64,000 nt of DNA from assembly GCA_965222705.1 (NCBI GenBank), contig CBDCUO010000032.1, positions 1 through 64,000 of the forward strand, given 5' to 3'. Made by a program: the position numbers and the translations under genes. Below the pieces are notes generated by a model. It saw only the letters and a list, made by a program, of their open reading frames with translations. It did no database searches and had not been told where the DNA came from. Shown here piece by piece: positions 8,817 to 17,718 of this stretch (positions are counted from its first letter, which is position 1; the number at the start of each line of letters is the position of its first letter). Source of the stretch: JAFMDF01 sp965222705. Its GTDB lineage: Bacteria > Bacteroidota > Bacteroidia > Chitinophagales > Saprospiraceae.

Positions 8817-10226
8817 TCAGTTTCCGGCTTTATTTCCTCTAAAAGTTCCTACGCCAGCATCGGGTCCTTCCGGACGCCCCATTTCTGCCTCACCTGCTTT
8901 AGCTACGCTAAATTCTACTCGGCGATTAATTAAACTTTTTCTGGCGGGAACGATATTATTCATTTCGCCACCCCATTGGAGGATTAAGCGGTTGCGGGCA
9001 ATATTATGATTATTGACCAGGTGGTCTATGGCCGCAGCTGCTCTATTATAAGACAGCACATTATTATAGTTTTCAGAAGCCGTTTGGTCTGTATAGCCCT
9101 TGACGACAAAATTCATATTTGGATTGTCGGCAATTACTCGGGCTATTTGGTACAATTTTTCAAATTCTCCTCTTTTAATCGTATAACTATTATTGCTGAA
9201 ATTAACAATAGGAAGGAACCAATTCACTTTTGCAGCCGCTGCTGTCAAGTCATAATCTTTCAGTTTGGCATCCATGATTCTATTGACATCGGACTCTGTA
9301 ACGTAGTCAGGTTCAGGCACCTGGGCAATACCTTCTGCATTAATGGTATAGCCTGGAGGAGAGTAAGGCTCCTTATCTTGATAATCTGCTACGCCATCTC
9401 CGTCGCTATCCAGCGGGCTGCCCGAGGCATCCACCCTTGCACCGGCAGGAGTGTTGGGGTCTTTATCCCACATATCTACGACACCATCATTATCTGCATC
9501 GGTCAAATCGAGCTTGGGCCGGGCTTTTAGCTCTGCAATATCGGTCATAATATCCTGAAAAGGGCTCGCCCAATAAAGTGGCTCTTTGACTCCTTCTCTT
9601 TGGCCGATGTTGAAGTTGAGGCGGATATTGGTATAATTCATAAAATCATTATCATTTCCAGTAACGCCATCTACTAAGTCCTGATCTTTACCAAATGGAC
9701 GAATGCCCATGGTTTCAATAGCGATATTGAATTTTTCATTGATTTTGAAGGCAAAACCCAAACCGGCTTCTAAAGTTACTTTAGTATAGCTATCAGGGTC
9801 TGCTACAACAGAAGAGGTAACGTCTGGAGAAAAACTTCCAACGCCGCCTCCGAAAAAAGCATAAATATTGGTTTTCTTTGGACCATCGTATTTGAGATTG
9901 TTCAAGGTGATAATTCCTTGGACAGATAGTGCCGCAAGTCCCGTCTTATATTCAATGGTATTTCGGTCATCTTCTCCTTTTAAAGAAAGATATTTTCCAT
10001 CTACCCGAACGGACCACAAATAATCAATCGCTTTGCGAAAGTGAATGCCTACCCCAAAGCCGGGTTTGTTATCTACATCTCCATAATTAGCAGCATAGCC
10101 TACATTTAGCCCTAACTCTGTGGCGTGTTTAGTCGGAGGGGCATACCCAACGGTTACGCTTTGTGCAGGAAGCATACTTGCAAAAAAACAGAACACCAAT
10201 GCGAGTAATAAAGTATTTTTTAACAT
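8817..10226 (-). CDS. OmpA-family outer-membrane protein with thrombospondin type 3 repeats
   Basis: From ATG 10226 the protein begins MLKNTLLLALVFCFFASML with cleavage after PAQS, a normal signal peptide. An upstream in-frame ATG at 10280 would bury it and is rejected. Order of domains: N-terminal membrane beta-barrel (about 200 residues), calcium-binding TSP3-type repeats (DADNDGVVDMWDKDP and DSDGDGVADYQDKEP), then a C-terminal OmpA peptidoglycan-binding domain (VVKGYTDQTASENYN, RNRLILQWGGE, SLINRRVEF). It anchors the outer membrane to the cell wall and is common in Bacteroidota. Its 5' region is about 300 AT-rich bases shared with the divergent gene at 10531. Confidence 0.92.
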   Translation of the reverse strand: MLKNTLLLALVFCFFASMLPAQSVTVGYAPPTKHATELGLNVGYAANYGDVDNKPGFGVGIHFRKAIDYLWSVRVDGKYLSLKGEDDRNTIEYKTGLAALSVQGIITLNNLKYDGPKKTNIYAFFGGGVGSFSPDVTSSVVADPDSYTKVTLEAGLGFAFKINEKFNIAIETMGIRPFGKDQDLVDGVTGNDNDFMNYTNIRLNFNIGQREGVKEPLYWASPFQDIMTDIAELKARPKLDLTDADNDGVVDMWDKDPNTPAGARVDASGSPLDSDGDGVADYQDKEPYSPPGYTINAEGIAQVPEPDYVTESDVNRIMDAKLKDYDLTAAAAKVNWFLPIVNFSNNSYTIKRGEFEKLYQIARVIADNPNMNFVVKGYTDQTASENYNNVLSYNRAAAAIDHLVNNHNIARNRLILQWGGEMNNIVPARKSLINRRVEFSVAKAGEAEMGRPEGPDAGVGTFRGNKAGN

Positions 10227-10530
10227 AAATTTTACTAATTTGATAATTAAATTTAATATAAGCCAACTTTTCCTAATCAATTGATTTAGTTAAAGTTATA
10301 ATATGTAGGATACAGAACGATGGAATTAATAAGAGGAGGAATAAAAGTAGTAGCAAATATAAGGATATTTAACTTCAATATAAATCTGATTTCTATTATT
10401 TACAAGCTAAAAAAGTATTTTTTATGCAGATTTGCTCTTCATTTGAAAAAAGTATTGTTTTTTGTGTAAATTTTTTGAAAAGTACAAAGAAAAAACTTGT
10501 ATTCTTATCCAATTTATTTAAAAGAAAAAG

Positions 10531-11607
10531 ATGCTGGAAAATTGGCTTCAAGCCGCAAAATTAAAAGAAGAAGACGGATCTTCCTGGCAATTAGAGAAAA
10601 AAATCACCATTTTTAAAAAAAAGTTTCCCAATTTAAAAAACACCAAAATTGCATTGATTGGTACTGGAAAGGAAGTCAATAAGATTCGAGCCGATCTTTA
10701 TAAAATGGCTTTTCCTTTTTCCAGGTTGGCAATTACAGATATTGGTAATTTGAGGAAGCCCACAGAAGCGTTTTTATTGCCCGTATTAAAAGAATTATTG
10801 CAAAATGGTACTTTACCTATCATTATTAGCCATCAAGAAGTGCCTTTTACTGCTCAATTTAAGGCGTATCAGAATAGGAACCAGTTGCTTAATGTAGGGA
10901 TTATTGATGAACGGATTCCCTGGACAAGCGACCATTCTGATTATTTGTCTATAATTAAAAGGTCAAAAGCCCCTAGAATAAATCACCTAGGCATTATTGG
11001 TTACCAAACCCATTTTGTGCCGTCCGATACTTTAAAACTTTTTCGCAAAAGGCACTACGATTGTGTTCGTTTGGGCTTCGCCAAATCCGATTTGGAGCAA
11101 ATAGAGCCGATTATCAGGGATATGGATACGCTATATTTCAACCTTGCCGCACTTAAGCGGTCGGAAGCACCTGGTACCTGGAAAAATTCTCCTAGCGGTT
11201 TTAGTTCAGAAGAAGCTTGTCAATTAAGCCGTTATGCAGGCATGAGCGATAGATTGACTTCGATTGGGTTTTATGGGTATCAGTTTTTAAATGACCAAAG
11301 CGATCAGACCGCTCAATTAGTTGCTCAAATGATTTGGTATCTTTTAGAAGGCATTTATAGCAGGAAGAGGGATTTTCCGGCTTCTGTGGATGGGATGGTC
11401 GAATATATCGTTGCCTTTAAGCAGTATAATTATGAGGCAACTTTTTGGAAAAGCACCAAAAGTGGTCGCTGGTGGATTCAGGTGACTGCAAAATCAAAAG
11501 GCAAAAGTCAAAATCAGCTAATTCCCTGCGCTTATGAAGACTATCAAATGGCTTGTCGGGATGAACTATCCGAGCGGATTATAGCAATTTTTGAGCGGTT
11601 TTCTTAG
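10531..11607 (+). CDS. Arginase/formimidoylglutamase-fold protein lacking catalytic motifs
   Basis: A 358-residue protein with the overall pattern of the Bacteroidota ureohydrolase-like family (often named formimidoylglutamase): a C-terminal SDRLTSIGFYGYQFL and a pattern of alternating strands and helices. The manganese-binding signatures of true arginases (GGDHS, DAHxD, SxDxD) are absent. The corresponding stretches read IIISHQEVPF, GIIDERIPW and YFNLAALKRSEAPG. It is therefore probably not an active binuclear-Mn hydrolase, and its role is unknown. It is transcribed divergently from the OmpA gene, with a very AT-rich leader. Confidence 0.7.
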   Translation: MLENWLQAAKLKEEDGSSWQLEKKITIFKKKFPNLKNTKIALIGTGKEVNKIRADLYKMAFPFSRLAITDIGNLRKPTEAFLLPVLKELLQNGTLPIIISHQEVPFTAQFKAYQNRNQLLNVGIIDERIPWTSDHSDYLSIIKRSKAPRINHLGIIGYQTHFVPSDTLKLFRKRHYDCVRLGFAKSDLEQIEPIIRDMDTLYFNLAALKRSEAPGTWKNSPSGFSSEEACQLSRYAGMSDRLTSIGFYGYQFLNDQSDQTAQLVAQMIWYLLEGIYSRKRDFPASVDGMVEYIVAFKQYNYEATFWKSTKSGRWWIQVTAKSKGKSQNQLIPCAYEDYQMACRDELSERIIAIFERFS

Positions 11608-11679
11608 TCTTTCAAATTTTTCACATACTTTTTTTAAGTGCGAAATTTTCAGCTCGACCCTAATCAGGCCTTTCCTTTG

Positions 11680-12057
11680 TCAGGACTCGTTGAATTGGCA
11701 AAAATGCCAAAGTATTCCTGATGGGTCGTGCATAAAACATTCTCTACCCCAGTCAAATTGCTTGATAGGATGAAGCCTTACATATTTGTATTTATACTGT
11801 AATCCTTTGTTTTCTAATTCTTCATAGCATTTTTCAATGTCATCTACTTCTAAGAAAATCATAGAGTTATTGCACCATTTTTTGACATAATAATCCTGCA
11901 AGTAAAAACCTAGATTTTCATTGACTTTAAAGAGGGATATTTTAGGAGATAGTACCACTTCTTCAAATCCCATTTCTTGATAGAAAGTTCGAGATTCATT
12001 GTATTTCTTAGACCCAATGAAAGTTCTAATCGTCTTGGCTCGATAATTCATTAACAA
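11680..12057 (-). CDS. VOC-family (glyoxalase/bleomycin-resistance fold) protein
   Basis: A 125-residue protein with the two beta-alpha-beta-beta-beta modules of the vicinal oxygen chelate fold: AKTIRTFIGSKKYNESRTFY at the start and HDPSGILWHFCQF at the end, the latter being the usual metal-ligand and substrate region. The start codon overlaps the end of the upstream gene by seven bases, so it is co-transcribed with the MerT-like protein. The substrate is unknown; members range from glyoxalase I to antibiotic-binding proteins. Confidence 0.8.
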   Translation of the reverse strand: MLMNYRAKTIRTFIGSKKYNESRTFYQEMGFEEVVLSPKISLFKVNENLGFYLQDYYVKKWCNNSMIFLEVDDIEKCYEELENKGLQYKYKYVRLHPIKQFDWGRECFMHDPSGILWHFCQFNES

Positions 12058-12488
12058 CAGTTTTTACCTTCTTGAATAGGAGGGCAAGCTACTGTTCCAT
12101 AGCAACAATAGACACAGCAATCCCCTTGTTTTGGTTTCAAAACTTTTTTACAATTTTCGCATTCATAGAAGAATTGGCAGGCATTAGTTGGCATTGTTTC
12201 TTTTTTGGAATGATGGCATTCAGGGCAAGTAATGGTAGATTGAAGTTGGATAGCCATTTCTTTATTTTTTGCTGCTTTCTTTCGATAAAATTGATAACCG
12301 CTCCAACTTAGAAAACCGATTCCGACTAACATAAACAAACTGCTAAACTTTTCTAATCCTTTCGAAAAAGCTATTAGGCTGCTCGCTCCTCCTAAAACAA
12401 GAGCGAGGCCAGCCAGCCAGCAGCAGCTAGTAGCCACCAAAAAAGCAACAGCACTCCCCAATAAAGATTGGAATAAATTAAGTTTCAT
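12051..12488 (-). CDS. MerT-like membrane protein fused to a GDCCVxCxYG cysteine-rich domain
   Basis: A 145-residue protein. Residues 1-68 contain two membrane segments, with a cysteine pair (SCCWLAG) in the first, as in mercuric transport protein MerT. After a basic linker come CPECHH and CENCKK, a zinc-ribbon-like knuckle, and then the motif GDCCVYCCYGTVACPPIQ near the C-terminus, a known small Cys-rich family usually found as a separate protein. In total there are more than a dozen cysteines. Role in binding or moving a soft metal is inferred. No merR or merA gene is nearby, so a mercury-resistance operon is not supported. Confidence 0.65.
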   Translation of the reverse strand: MKLNLFQSLLGSAVAFLVATSCCWLAGLALVLGGASSLIAFSKGLEKFSSLFMLVGIGFLSWSGYQFYRKKAAKNKEMAIQLQSTITCPECHHSKKETMPTNACQFFYECENCKKVLKPKQGDCCVYCCYGTVACPPIQEGKNCC

Positions 12489-12553
12489 TAACGAATATAA
12501 TTTTAAGCAATCTTGGTCACTAAGACGAAGAGTTATAACATTTGTAACTCCCC

Positions 12554-15265
12554 TTATTTAACCAATCCTATCAACACTCTATAATCGTCAAAAGGGGCAT
12601 TGCCTTCCCTCATTTCCAGCAAGTCTATTAATTGTCCGGCATAAATTTCTTCCAGGTCTGGCTGGGTTTGTTGGGTGCGAATTTCTATTTGTCCATTCTT
12701 TAATTGCTCTAGCCGCCAGTGTAGGGTTGTCTCCATTTTTGCCCAAATTCTTTCATTTATTGCTATATGGTCACAGTCAGGATTGACCGCTACACAATCG
12801 CAAAAGGCTTGATTATTGCGTGCAATCATTTCGCCTTTTTCCAAAATAAAATAGGAAGTATGCGCCCAGACTGCATCGGGCGTTAAGAGCTTGGAATACA
12901 GAACCAATTGCAGGTCTTCTTCATTTTTAATAACCTGTTTTCGCCAGTTGCTGCCTCTCCATTTCAGGTCCACTACGGCCAGTTCATCGCCTCTTTGTAA
13001 GACAATATCTGCTTTTCCTTTGACGGGAATTCCCAGAAAATTTCCTTCCAAGTCCATTTCTGTTTGCTTCACCCGCCAGCCGTTATTCTGAATATTGGCG
13101 ACCAAACTCCAGGCGGCGTATTTTAATTTATTTAAAAAAGCCAGCCGTTCCGGCTCTCTGCCGTACATTAATAAAACGGAGCCTTCTCTGGCGAACAACC
13201 GGCCCGCATGGGCATCAATCCATTGCTCTACCTGCCCCTTTTTCCAATTTTTAATATCCTCTTTTAATAATAATTCGATGAAGCGATGCGCCAGGTTTCC
13301 CATTAAAGCATTATCATTGACCACACTCAAAATGGAGGATTTATGCAAACGAACTTTATGCTGAAACACCCATTGGTAGGGGTAATAAAACAAGGAGTCG
13401 AGGCTGGTAAAAGTTTCGTACTCTCGTTCATTGAATAGTTCTGCTTCTTCAATTTTTAGCATGGGCACAGGCTTGTCGATGTCCCGATAATCCAAAGCTA
13501 TCCAGCCAGGCAATTGAAAAAAGGTTTCGAGATAAGTACTATTGTTTCGTTGCTCAATATCGAACACAATGCTTTCCAAATTGTCAAATGTTGCTTCCAA
13601 ATCCCCTAACAAAGGATGTGATAAGACTTCTTGTCCCTCTACTTTTTCCGGAATGACCAAGACTAGGCGATCACTGGCTTGTAATATAGGCCGCTTGCGT
13701 TGCCAAGTCAATAAATCGTTCTCTTTTTGAGGGGATTCCAGTTGGACCTTTATACTTTCCAAAAATTGAATTTCCGACTGATACCATTTTGAAAAAAAAG
13801 TCGTCTGTTCTTTGAGCGAAAAATTCCACCAAAGTAGATCAGGTACTTGTCGGATTATTGCACTCGGATGATAGACAAAGGGCAAATGCCCAACTTCTAC
13901 TTCTTTAAATAAAACTGGAGAGGGTTGATAAATGGTTCGAACGATGCGTTCTAGCTCTAGATTGGTAAGAAAACTGTAGCTTTCGGGCAAGGCTTGCATT
14001 AGCTCTTTGATTCGTCGGGACTGTTCTCCCAAAACCAGCAGCGAATGGTTGACACTACCCTCTAATTCGTACTTTTGTATGGCCCATTCAGCAATGTATT
14101 CATAAATCTCTACGACTTCGTCTTTCGGCAAAGACTTGGCAATATCATAGCGCTTTCGTTCAAACCAAAACTGGTACTCCTTTCGGATTTTATCCACTTT
14201 CATCAAGGGATCCTTGGCAGTTGTTTTTTCTAGGTCTTCAAAATATTGATTAATAGATGCGTACCAATTATCGCTATTCAAGCCGGGCCTCTGGGCAATT
14301 TGTCGAGCAATAATAACTGCCAAGTCGGATTCTAATGGCTTGATTGGCAAGGTGACAAATTCCAGAATTTTATAAGGGTCAATCGGTCGCCACAAAAAAG
14401 CAGTAACGAGCTTAATAATTTGTAAAGTTGGACGAGCCAGAGAAGCAGATAAAATCCCCAAACTAGGTAAGCCTTCTTGTATCAACGCATTATCCAAAGC
14501 CCTGTTCTTCTCGGGGATTAAGCAGGCTGGGCGGTAGGCCTCATTTAATTGGAATAGTTTAGCTAAAAAGGCTGCCGCTGTCGTTTCTCTTTTTGCTTTT
14601 ATTAAAATAAGCGAACCGTCTCGTTGTGGTTTTACTTTTGTCCTTTTTCCCTCTAATGCTTTTTGAAAAACGGCCAGGTCATAATCACCCTTAATGGTCG
14701 GTGCAGACAGTTGCTCTATGGTCGTCCCATTTTCTTCCAGGCGATCAAATAATTTTTGAAAGTGAAAGGGAAGCAGTTTTCGGGGTTCATTGAGGAAAAT
14801 TTGCTGAATGGGTGCTTTGCGTCCTTCACAGGCTTCCAGCACCTGTATAAAGCGGTCTGCAAAACCAGTTGCAAAGGTGAATTCAGAGGTACCCAACACT
14901 TCTTCTATGCCTACCAAAGTGCCTAACCTTGGCGGCAAGTCGCCATTTTTTTCAAAGTCCCAGCCAGCCAGCAATAGCTCATCTCTTCTAATTAGTAAAG
15001 CTTCAGCAACAGCCAATTGGTCGGCTTCGAAGGATTGTTTGTAAAAAGCATTCTGCTCGATCTTCAAATATTGCTGAAGGGCATGGCGGTACTGAGCAAT
15101 TCGCAAATAATCAATAGCTCCGGAATGACCGATCAAACCCAAATGGGATTCTAATAGATAAGTAAAGCCTTGAGGGCCTAAGTAGTGAACGCCCCCTTCA
15201 ATAGTGCCTCCTTTTGGATATGCTTTATCGTCGAGTTCTAAACCGAAATAAACGGTCAAATACAT
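12554..15265 (-). CDS. AddB-like PD-(D/E)XK nuclease family protein
   Basis: A 903-residue protein. The first two thirds resemble a UvrD/AddB-type helicase fold with no obvious Walker A box, so it is probably inactive as an ATPase. The C-terminal third carries a RecB-type nuclease: GKADIVL with the catalytic Asp, AVVDLKW with Asp and Lys, and DLQLVLYSK with the Q-x-x-x-Y element. Such proteins act with a UvrD-like partner in double-strand-break processing. That partner is not adjacent here: the neighbours are a MerT-like gene and nnr. The ORF starts at ATG 15265, close to the divergent nnr gene. Confidence 0.8.
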   Translation of the reverse strand: MYLTVYFGLELDDKAYPKGGTIEGGVHYLGPQGFTYLLESHLGLIGHSGAIDYLRIAQYRHALQQYLKIEQNAFYKQSFEADQLAVAEALLIRRDELLLAGWDFEKNGDLPPRLGTLVGIEEVLGTSEFTFATGFADRFIQVLEACEGRKAPIQQIFLNEPRKLLPFHFQKLFDRLEENGTTIEQLSAPTIKGDYDLAVFQKALEGKRTKVKPQRDGSLILIKAKRETTAAAFLAKLFQLNEAYRPACLIPEKNRALDNALIQEGLPSLGILSASLARPTLQIIKLVTAFLWRPIDPYKILEFVTLPIKPLESDLAVIIARQIAQRPGLNSDNWYASINQYFEDLEKTTAKDPLMKVDKIRKEYQFWFERKRYDIAKSLPKDEVVEIYEYIAEWAIQKYELEGSVNHSLLVLGEQSRRIKELMQALPESYSFLTNLELERIVRTIYQPSPVLFKEVEVGHLPFVYHPSAIIRQVPDLLWWNFSLKEQTTFFSKWYQSEIQFLESIKVQLESPQKENDLLTWQRKRPILQASDRLVLVIPEKVEGQEVLSHPLLGDLEATFDNLESIVFDIEQRNNSTYLETFFQLPGWIALDYRDIDKPVPMLKIEEAELFNEREYETFTSLDSLFYYPYQWVFQHKVRLHKSSILSVVNDNALMGNLAHRFIELLLKEDIKNWKKGQVEQWIDAHAGRLFAREGSVLLMYGREPERLAFLNKLKYAAWSLVANIQNNGWRVKQTEMDLEGNFLGIPVKGKADIVLQRGDELAVVDLKWRGSNWRKQVIKNEEDLQLVLYSKLLTPDAVWAHTSYFILEKGEMIARNNQAFCDCVAVNPDCDHIAINERIWAKMETTLHWRLEQLKNGQIEIRTQQTQPDLEEIYAGQLIDLLEMREGNAPFDDYRVLIGLVK

Positions 15266-15393
15266 TTATTAAAATAGTTTTTATGAAGCTTACGCAAAAC
15301 GTAAAATTATTTTATTTTGAGGAATATTTCCTTCTTTGATAAAGTCCAGCGCCAAATTATAGGATTTATCAAAGAATCAGCATTTTGAAGACA

Positions 15394-16917
15394 ATGAAAA
15401 TACTTTCTCCTGCTCAAATACGCGCCTTAGACGTTTATACTATTCAAAATGAGCCAATTAGCTCTATTGCCCTGATGGAGCGAGCTGCTAATGCTTTTGT
15501 AAAGTGGTTCGTCCCACAATTTCCAAATGCGGAAGAAACCCCAATCTGTATCTTTTGCGGACCTGGAAATAATGGGGGAGATGGCCTGGCAATAGCTCGT
15601 CTTTTGAACCAAAAATTTTATTCGGCAAGGGTGTTTTGTTGTAAAATAGGCAATAAAACTTCTGAAGATTTTGGCAAAAATCTAAAGCGGATTCCCAGGC
15701 GACGGGGACTTCCGATTGTTGAGTTGAAGGAAGGAGATGCTTTTCCACGATTAGCTGAAAACATTGTTTTGATTGACGCTATTTTCGGTTCTGGTCTAAG
15801 CCGCCCAATTGAGGGGTATTGGGCAGACCTGGTTCAGTACCTCAACCGGCTATCCAACCTGAAGGTGGCAGTGGATATACCTTCGGGTTTATTTGCTAAT
15901 CGAGTGACGGTTAGCCCAAGTATTCGGGCAAATTATACCTTGAGTTTTGAGTTGCCAAAGCTGGCTTTTCTTTTTCCTGAAAATCAAGACAGGGTAGGGG
16001 AGTGTTATATACAACCGATTGGCTTAGATCAATCTTTTATTCAAAAAGCAGATTCATCTTTTCGGCTAATTGATGAGGATTTAATACGAGCCATTTTAAA
16101 AAAAAGAAAAAAATTTGACCATAAAGGCACCTTTGGTCATGCCCTGCTAATCATGGGCAGCTATGGAAAGATTGGCGCAGCTATTTTAGCTGCCAAAGCC
16201 TGTTTGCGGAGCGGAGCAGGTTTAGTGACGGTGCATATTCCAAAATGCGGCTATGAAATTTTGCAGATTGGCTTTCCCGAAGCAATGGCAAGCGTGGATC
16301 GGCATCAGTTTTATATTTCAGAAATTCCCGATTTAAAACTTTATAAAGCCATTGGGCTTGGCTGTGGGCTGGATCAGAAAGTAAGTACTAAAGAGGCAAT
16401 ATTTGAATTATTAAAAAAGAGCCACTTACCTCTGGTTTTGGATGCGGATGCTTTGAACTTGCTTGCCCAAAACCCCGAATATTTAAAATATTTGCCAACG
16501 AATAGTTTGCTAACGCCGCATCCAAAAGAATTCGAGCGATTATTTGGTAAGACAAGCAATGATTTTGCTCGAAACGACCTGCAAAGAAAAAAAGCGAAGG
16601 AATTAAATTGCTACTTGCTTTTGAAAGGAGCCAATACGGCAATCGCTTGTCCGGATGGCACGTGCTATTTTAATTCGACCGGCAACCCTGGCATGGCAAC
16701 GGGCGGTAGTGGAGATGTCTTGACGGGTTTGCTTACGGGTTTATTAGCGCAAGGCTATACGCCTAAAGCGGCGGCCCTTTTGGGGGTGTATTTGCATGGT
16801 TTGTCTGGCGATATTGCTGCGGAAACTTTAGGACATGAAAGCCTCTTGGCAAGCGATTTGGTCAAAAATTTGGGGCGGGCTTTTCAAAAAGTGTCTAGTA
16901 GCAGGCACTTTCCATGA
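15394..16917 (+). CDS. nnr: Bifunctional NAD(P)HX epimerase / ADP-dependent dehydratase
   Basis: Repairs hydrated NADH and NADPH. The N-terminal YjeF_N epimerase domain (about residues 1-215) contains CGPGNNGGDGLAIARLL and DAIFGSGL. The C-terminal dehydratase domain (about 225-500) contains KGTFGHALLIMGSYGKIGAAILA, here cited only by its glycine-rich character, then LDADALNLL, TPHPKEFERL and the ADP/Mg site TGNPGMATGGSGDVLTG. The two-domain fusion and 507-residue length are normal for bacteria. I chose ATG 15394 (MKILSPAQIRALD) over the upstream TTG 15385. Confidence 0.93.
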   Translation: MKILSPAQIRALDVYTIQNEPISSIALMERAANAFVKWFVPQFPNAEETPICIFCGPGNNGGDGLAIARLLNQKFYSARVFCCKIGNKTSEDFGKNLKRIPRRRGLPIVELKEGDAFPRLAENIVLIDAIFGSGLSRPIEGYWADLVQYLNRLSNLKVAVDIPSGLFANRVTVSPSIRANYTLSFELPKLAFLFPENQDRVGECYIQPIGLDQSFIQKADSSFRLIDEDLIRAILKKRKKFDHKGTFGHALLIMGSYGKIGAAILAAKACLRSGAGLVTVHIPKCGYEILQIGFPEAMASVDRHQFYISEIPDLKLYKAIGLGCGLDQKVSTKEAIFELLKKSHLPLVLDADALNLLAQNPEYLKYLPTNSLLTPHPKEFERLFGKTSNDFARNDLQRKKAKELNCYLLLKGANTAIACPDGTCYFNSTGNPGMATGGSGDVLTGLLTGLLAQGYTPKAAALLGVYLHGLSGDIAAETLGHESLLASDLVKNLGRAFQKVSSSRHFP

Positions 16918-17049
16918 AAAACATAACCAAAAACAAATATGTTTAAAAATTAATTATAAAATAATTCCCAATTAACCTCCAACTAACCTTTGGATAATTT
17001 GGGAGACCTATCTTGGAGGCAAGTTCACGAAATGATTCTTTTTTAACCC

Positions 17050-17094
17050 CAACCCTTTCCAATAATTTTGTGAACCCATTATTAGAAAGGGTTG
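17050..17094. terminator. 17-bp-arm hairpin between nnr and the next gene
   Basis: CAACCCTTTCCAATAAT at 17050-17066 pairs with 17078-17094 with one mismatch around an 11-base loop. No T run follows, so it may be a factor-dependent terminator, an mRNA-stabilising hairpin or an operator. It ends 19 bases before the ATG at 17114. Confidence 0.5.
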
Positions 17095-17113
17095 TCCATA
17101 AAAAACAATACTT

Positions 17114-17596
17114 ATGGCACAACTAACAATGGAAACAGGACTTCCCAATTTTGCTTTCAGCCTTCGTGGAGATGTAGAATTTCTAGAACAGTATGGAGAC
17201 CCTGGTATTCCTGGCGTTTCGCCATCTTTTAGGATTTTGCACGACGACCAGGGATTTCAAGTTCGCTTTGACTGGCAGGCTTCAGGTTGGCTTGCAAACT
17301 TTCTCTATGGGCATTGGCATCTAGGTGTGCATTTTGAACAACAAGGACCAGGGGAAGGACCTGCGCCTTTAGTACAAGTAGAACCTAATGCGATTATTGG
17401 TACTTTACCACAATCCTATACCTTTTCTGTCCCGTCTGGCTTTTTTGGTCCAATTCCAGATTTAGGAACTCCAGGAGCTAGACTTTATAGAGTTACGGCT
17501 ACTATCACTCTGTATGATGGCTTATCAACTCATGGGGGAGGTTCCCTTGCTGGTTTTTGTGATTTGGGATTAGTCCAAATTTTAAGCGCCAGATAG
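17114..17596 (+). CDS. Hypothetical 160-residue protein
   Basis: No family recognised. The sequence is rich in Gly, Pro and aromatic residues with alternating polar and hydrophobic positions, pointing to an all-beta fold. There is no signal peptide, no membrane segment and no cysteine cluster. It stands alone as a single-gene unit: a strong hairpin lies just upstream and a strong rho-independent terminator follows about 35 bases after its stop. That framing, together with ordinary codon use, supports it being a real gene. Confidence 0.65.
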   Translation: MAQLTMETGLPNFAFSLRGDVEFLEQYGDPGIPGVSPSFRILHDDQGFQVRFDWQASGWLANFLYGHWHLGVHFEQQGPGEGPAPLVQVEPNAIIGTLPQSYTFSVPSGFFGPIPDLGTPGARLYRVTATITLYDGLSTHGGGSLAGFCDLGLVQILSAR

Positions 17597-17631
17597 ATAG
17601 TCCCCTAGATTATTAAAGGGATTAAACATTT

Positions 17632-17670
17632 CGCCCCGTCTTCAACCTAGAAGACGGGGCGTATTTTTTT
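17632..17670 (+). terminator. Strong rho-independent terminator
   Basis: Perfect 12-bp stem CGCCCCGTCTTC / GAAGACGGGGCG (17632-17643, 17650-17661), a 6-base loop, then TA followed by seven T (17664-17670). It ends the 17114-17596 transcript. The complementary strand lacks a T run. Confidence 0.92.
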
Positions 17671-17718
17671 GTCTTATTCAGGCAAAGTATTAGTAATCTG
17701 AGCATATTTATCCACCTC

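Noticed and set aside
9006..9530. 174-residue ORF antisense to the OmpA gene
   Set aside because: It overlaps the well-supported OmpA/TSP3 coding region and shows no family features.
12554..12593. AddB-like gene as part of a defence system
   Set aside because: The domain pattern fits ordinary recombination nucleases, and no restriction, helicase or other defence partner lies beside it.
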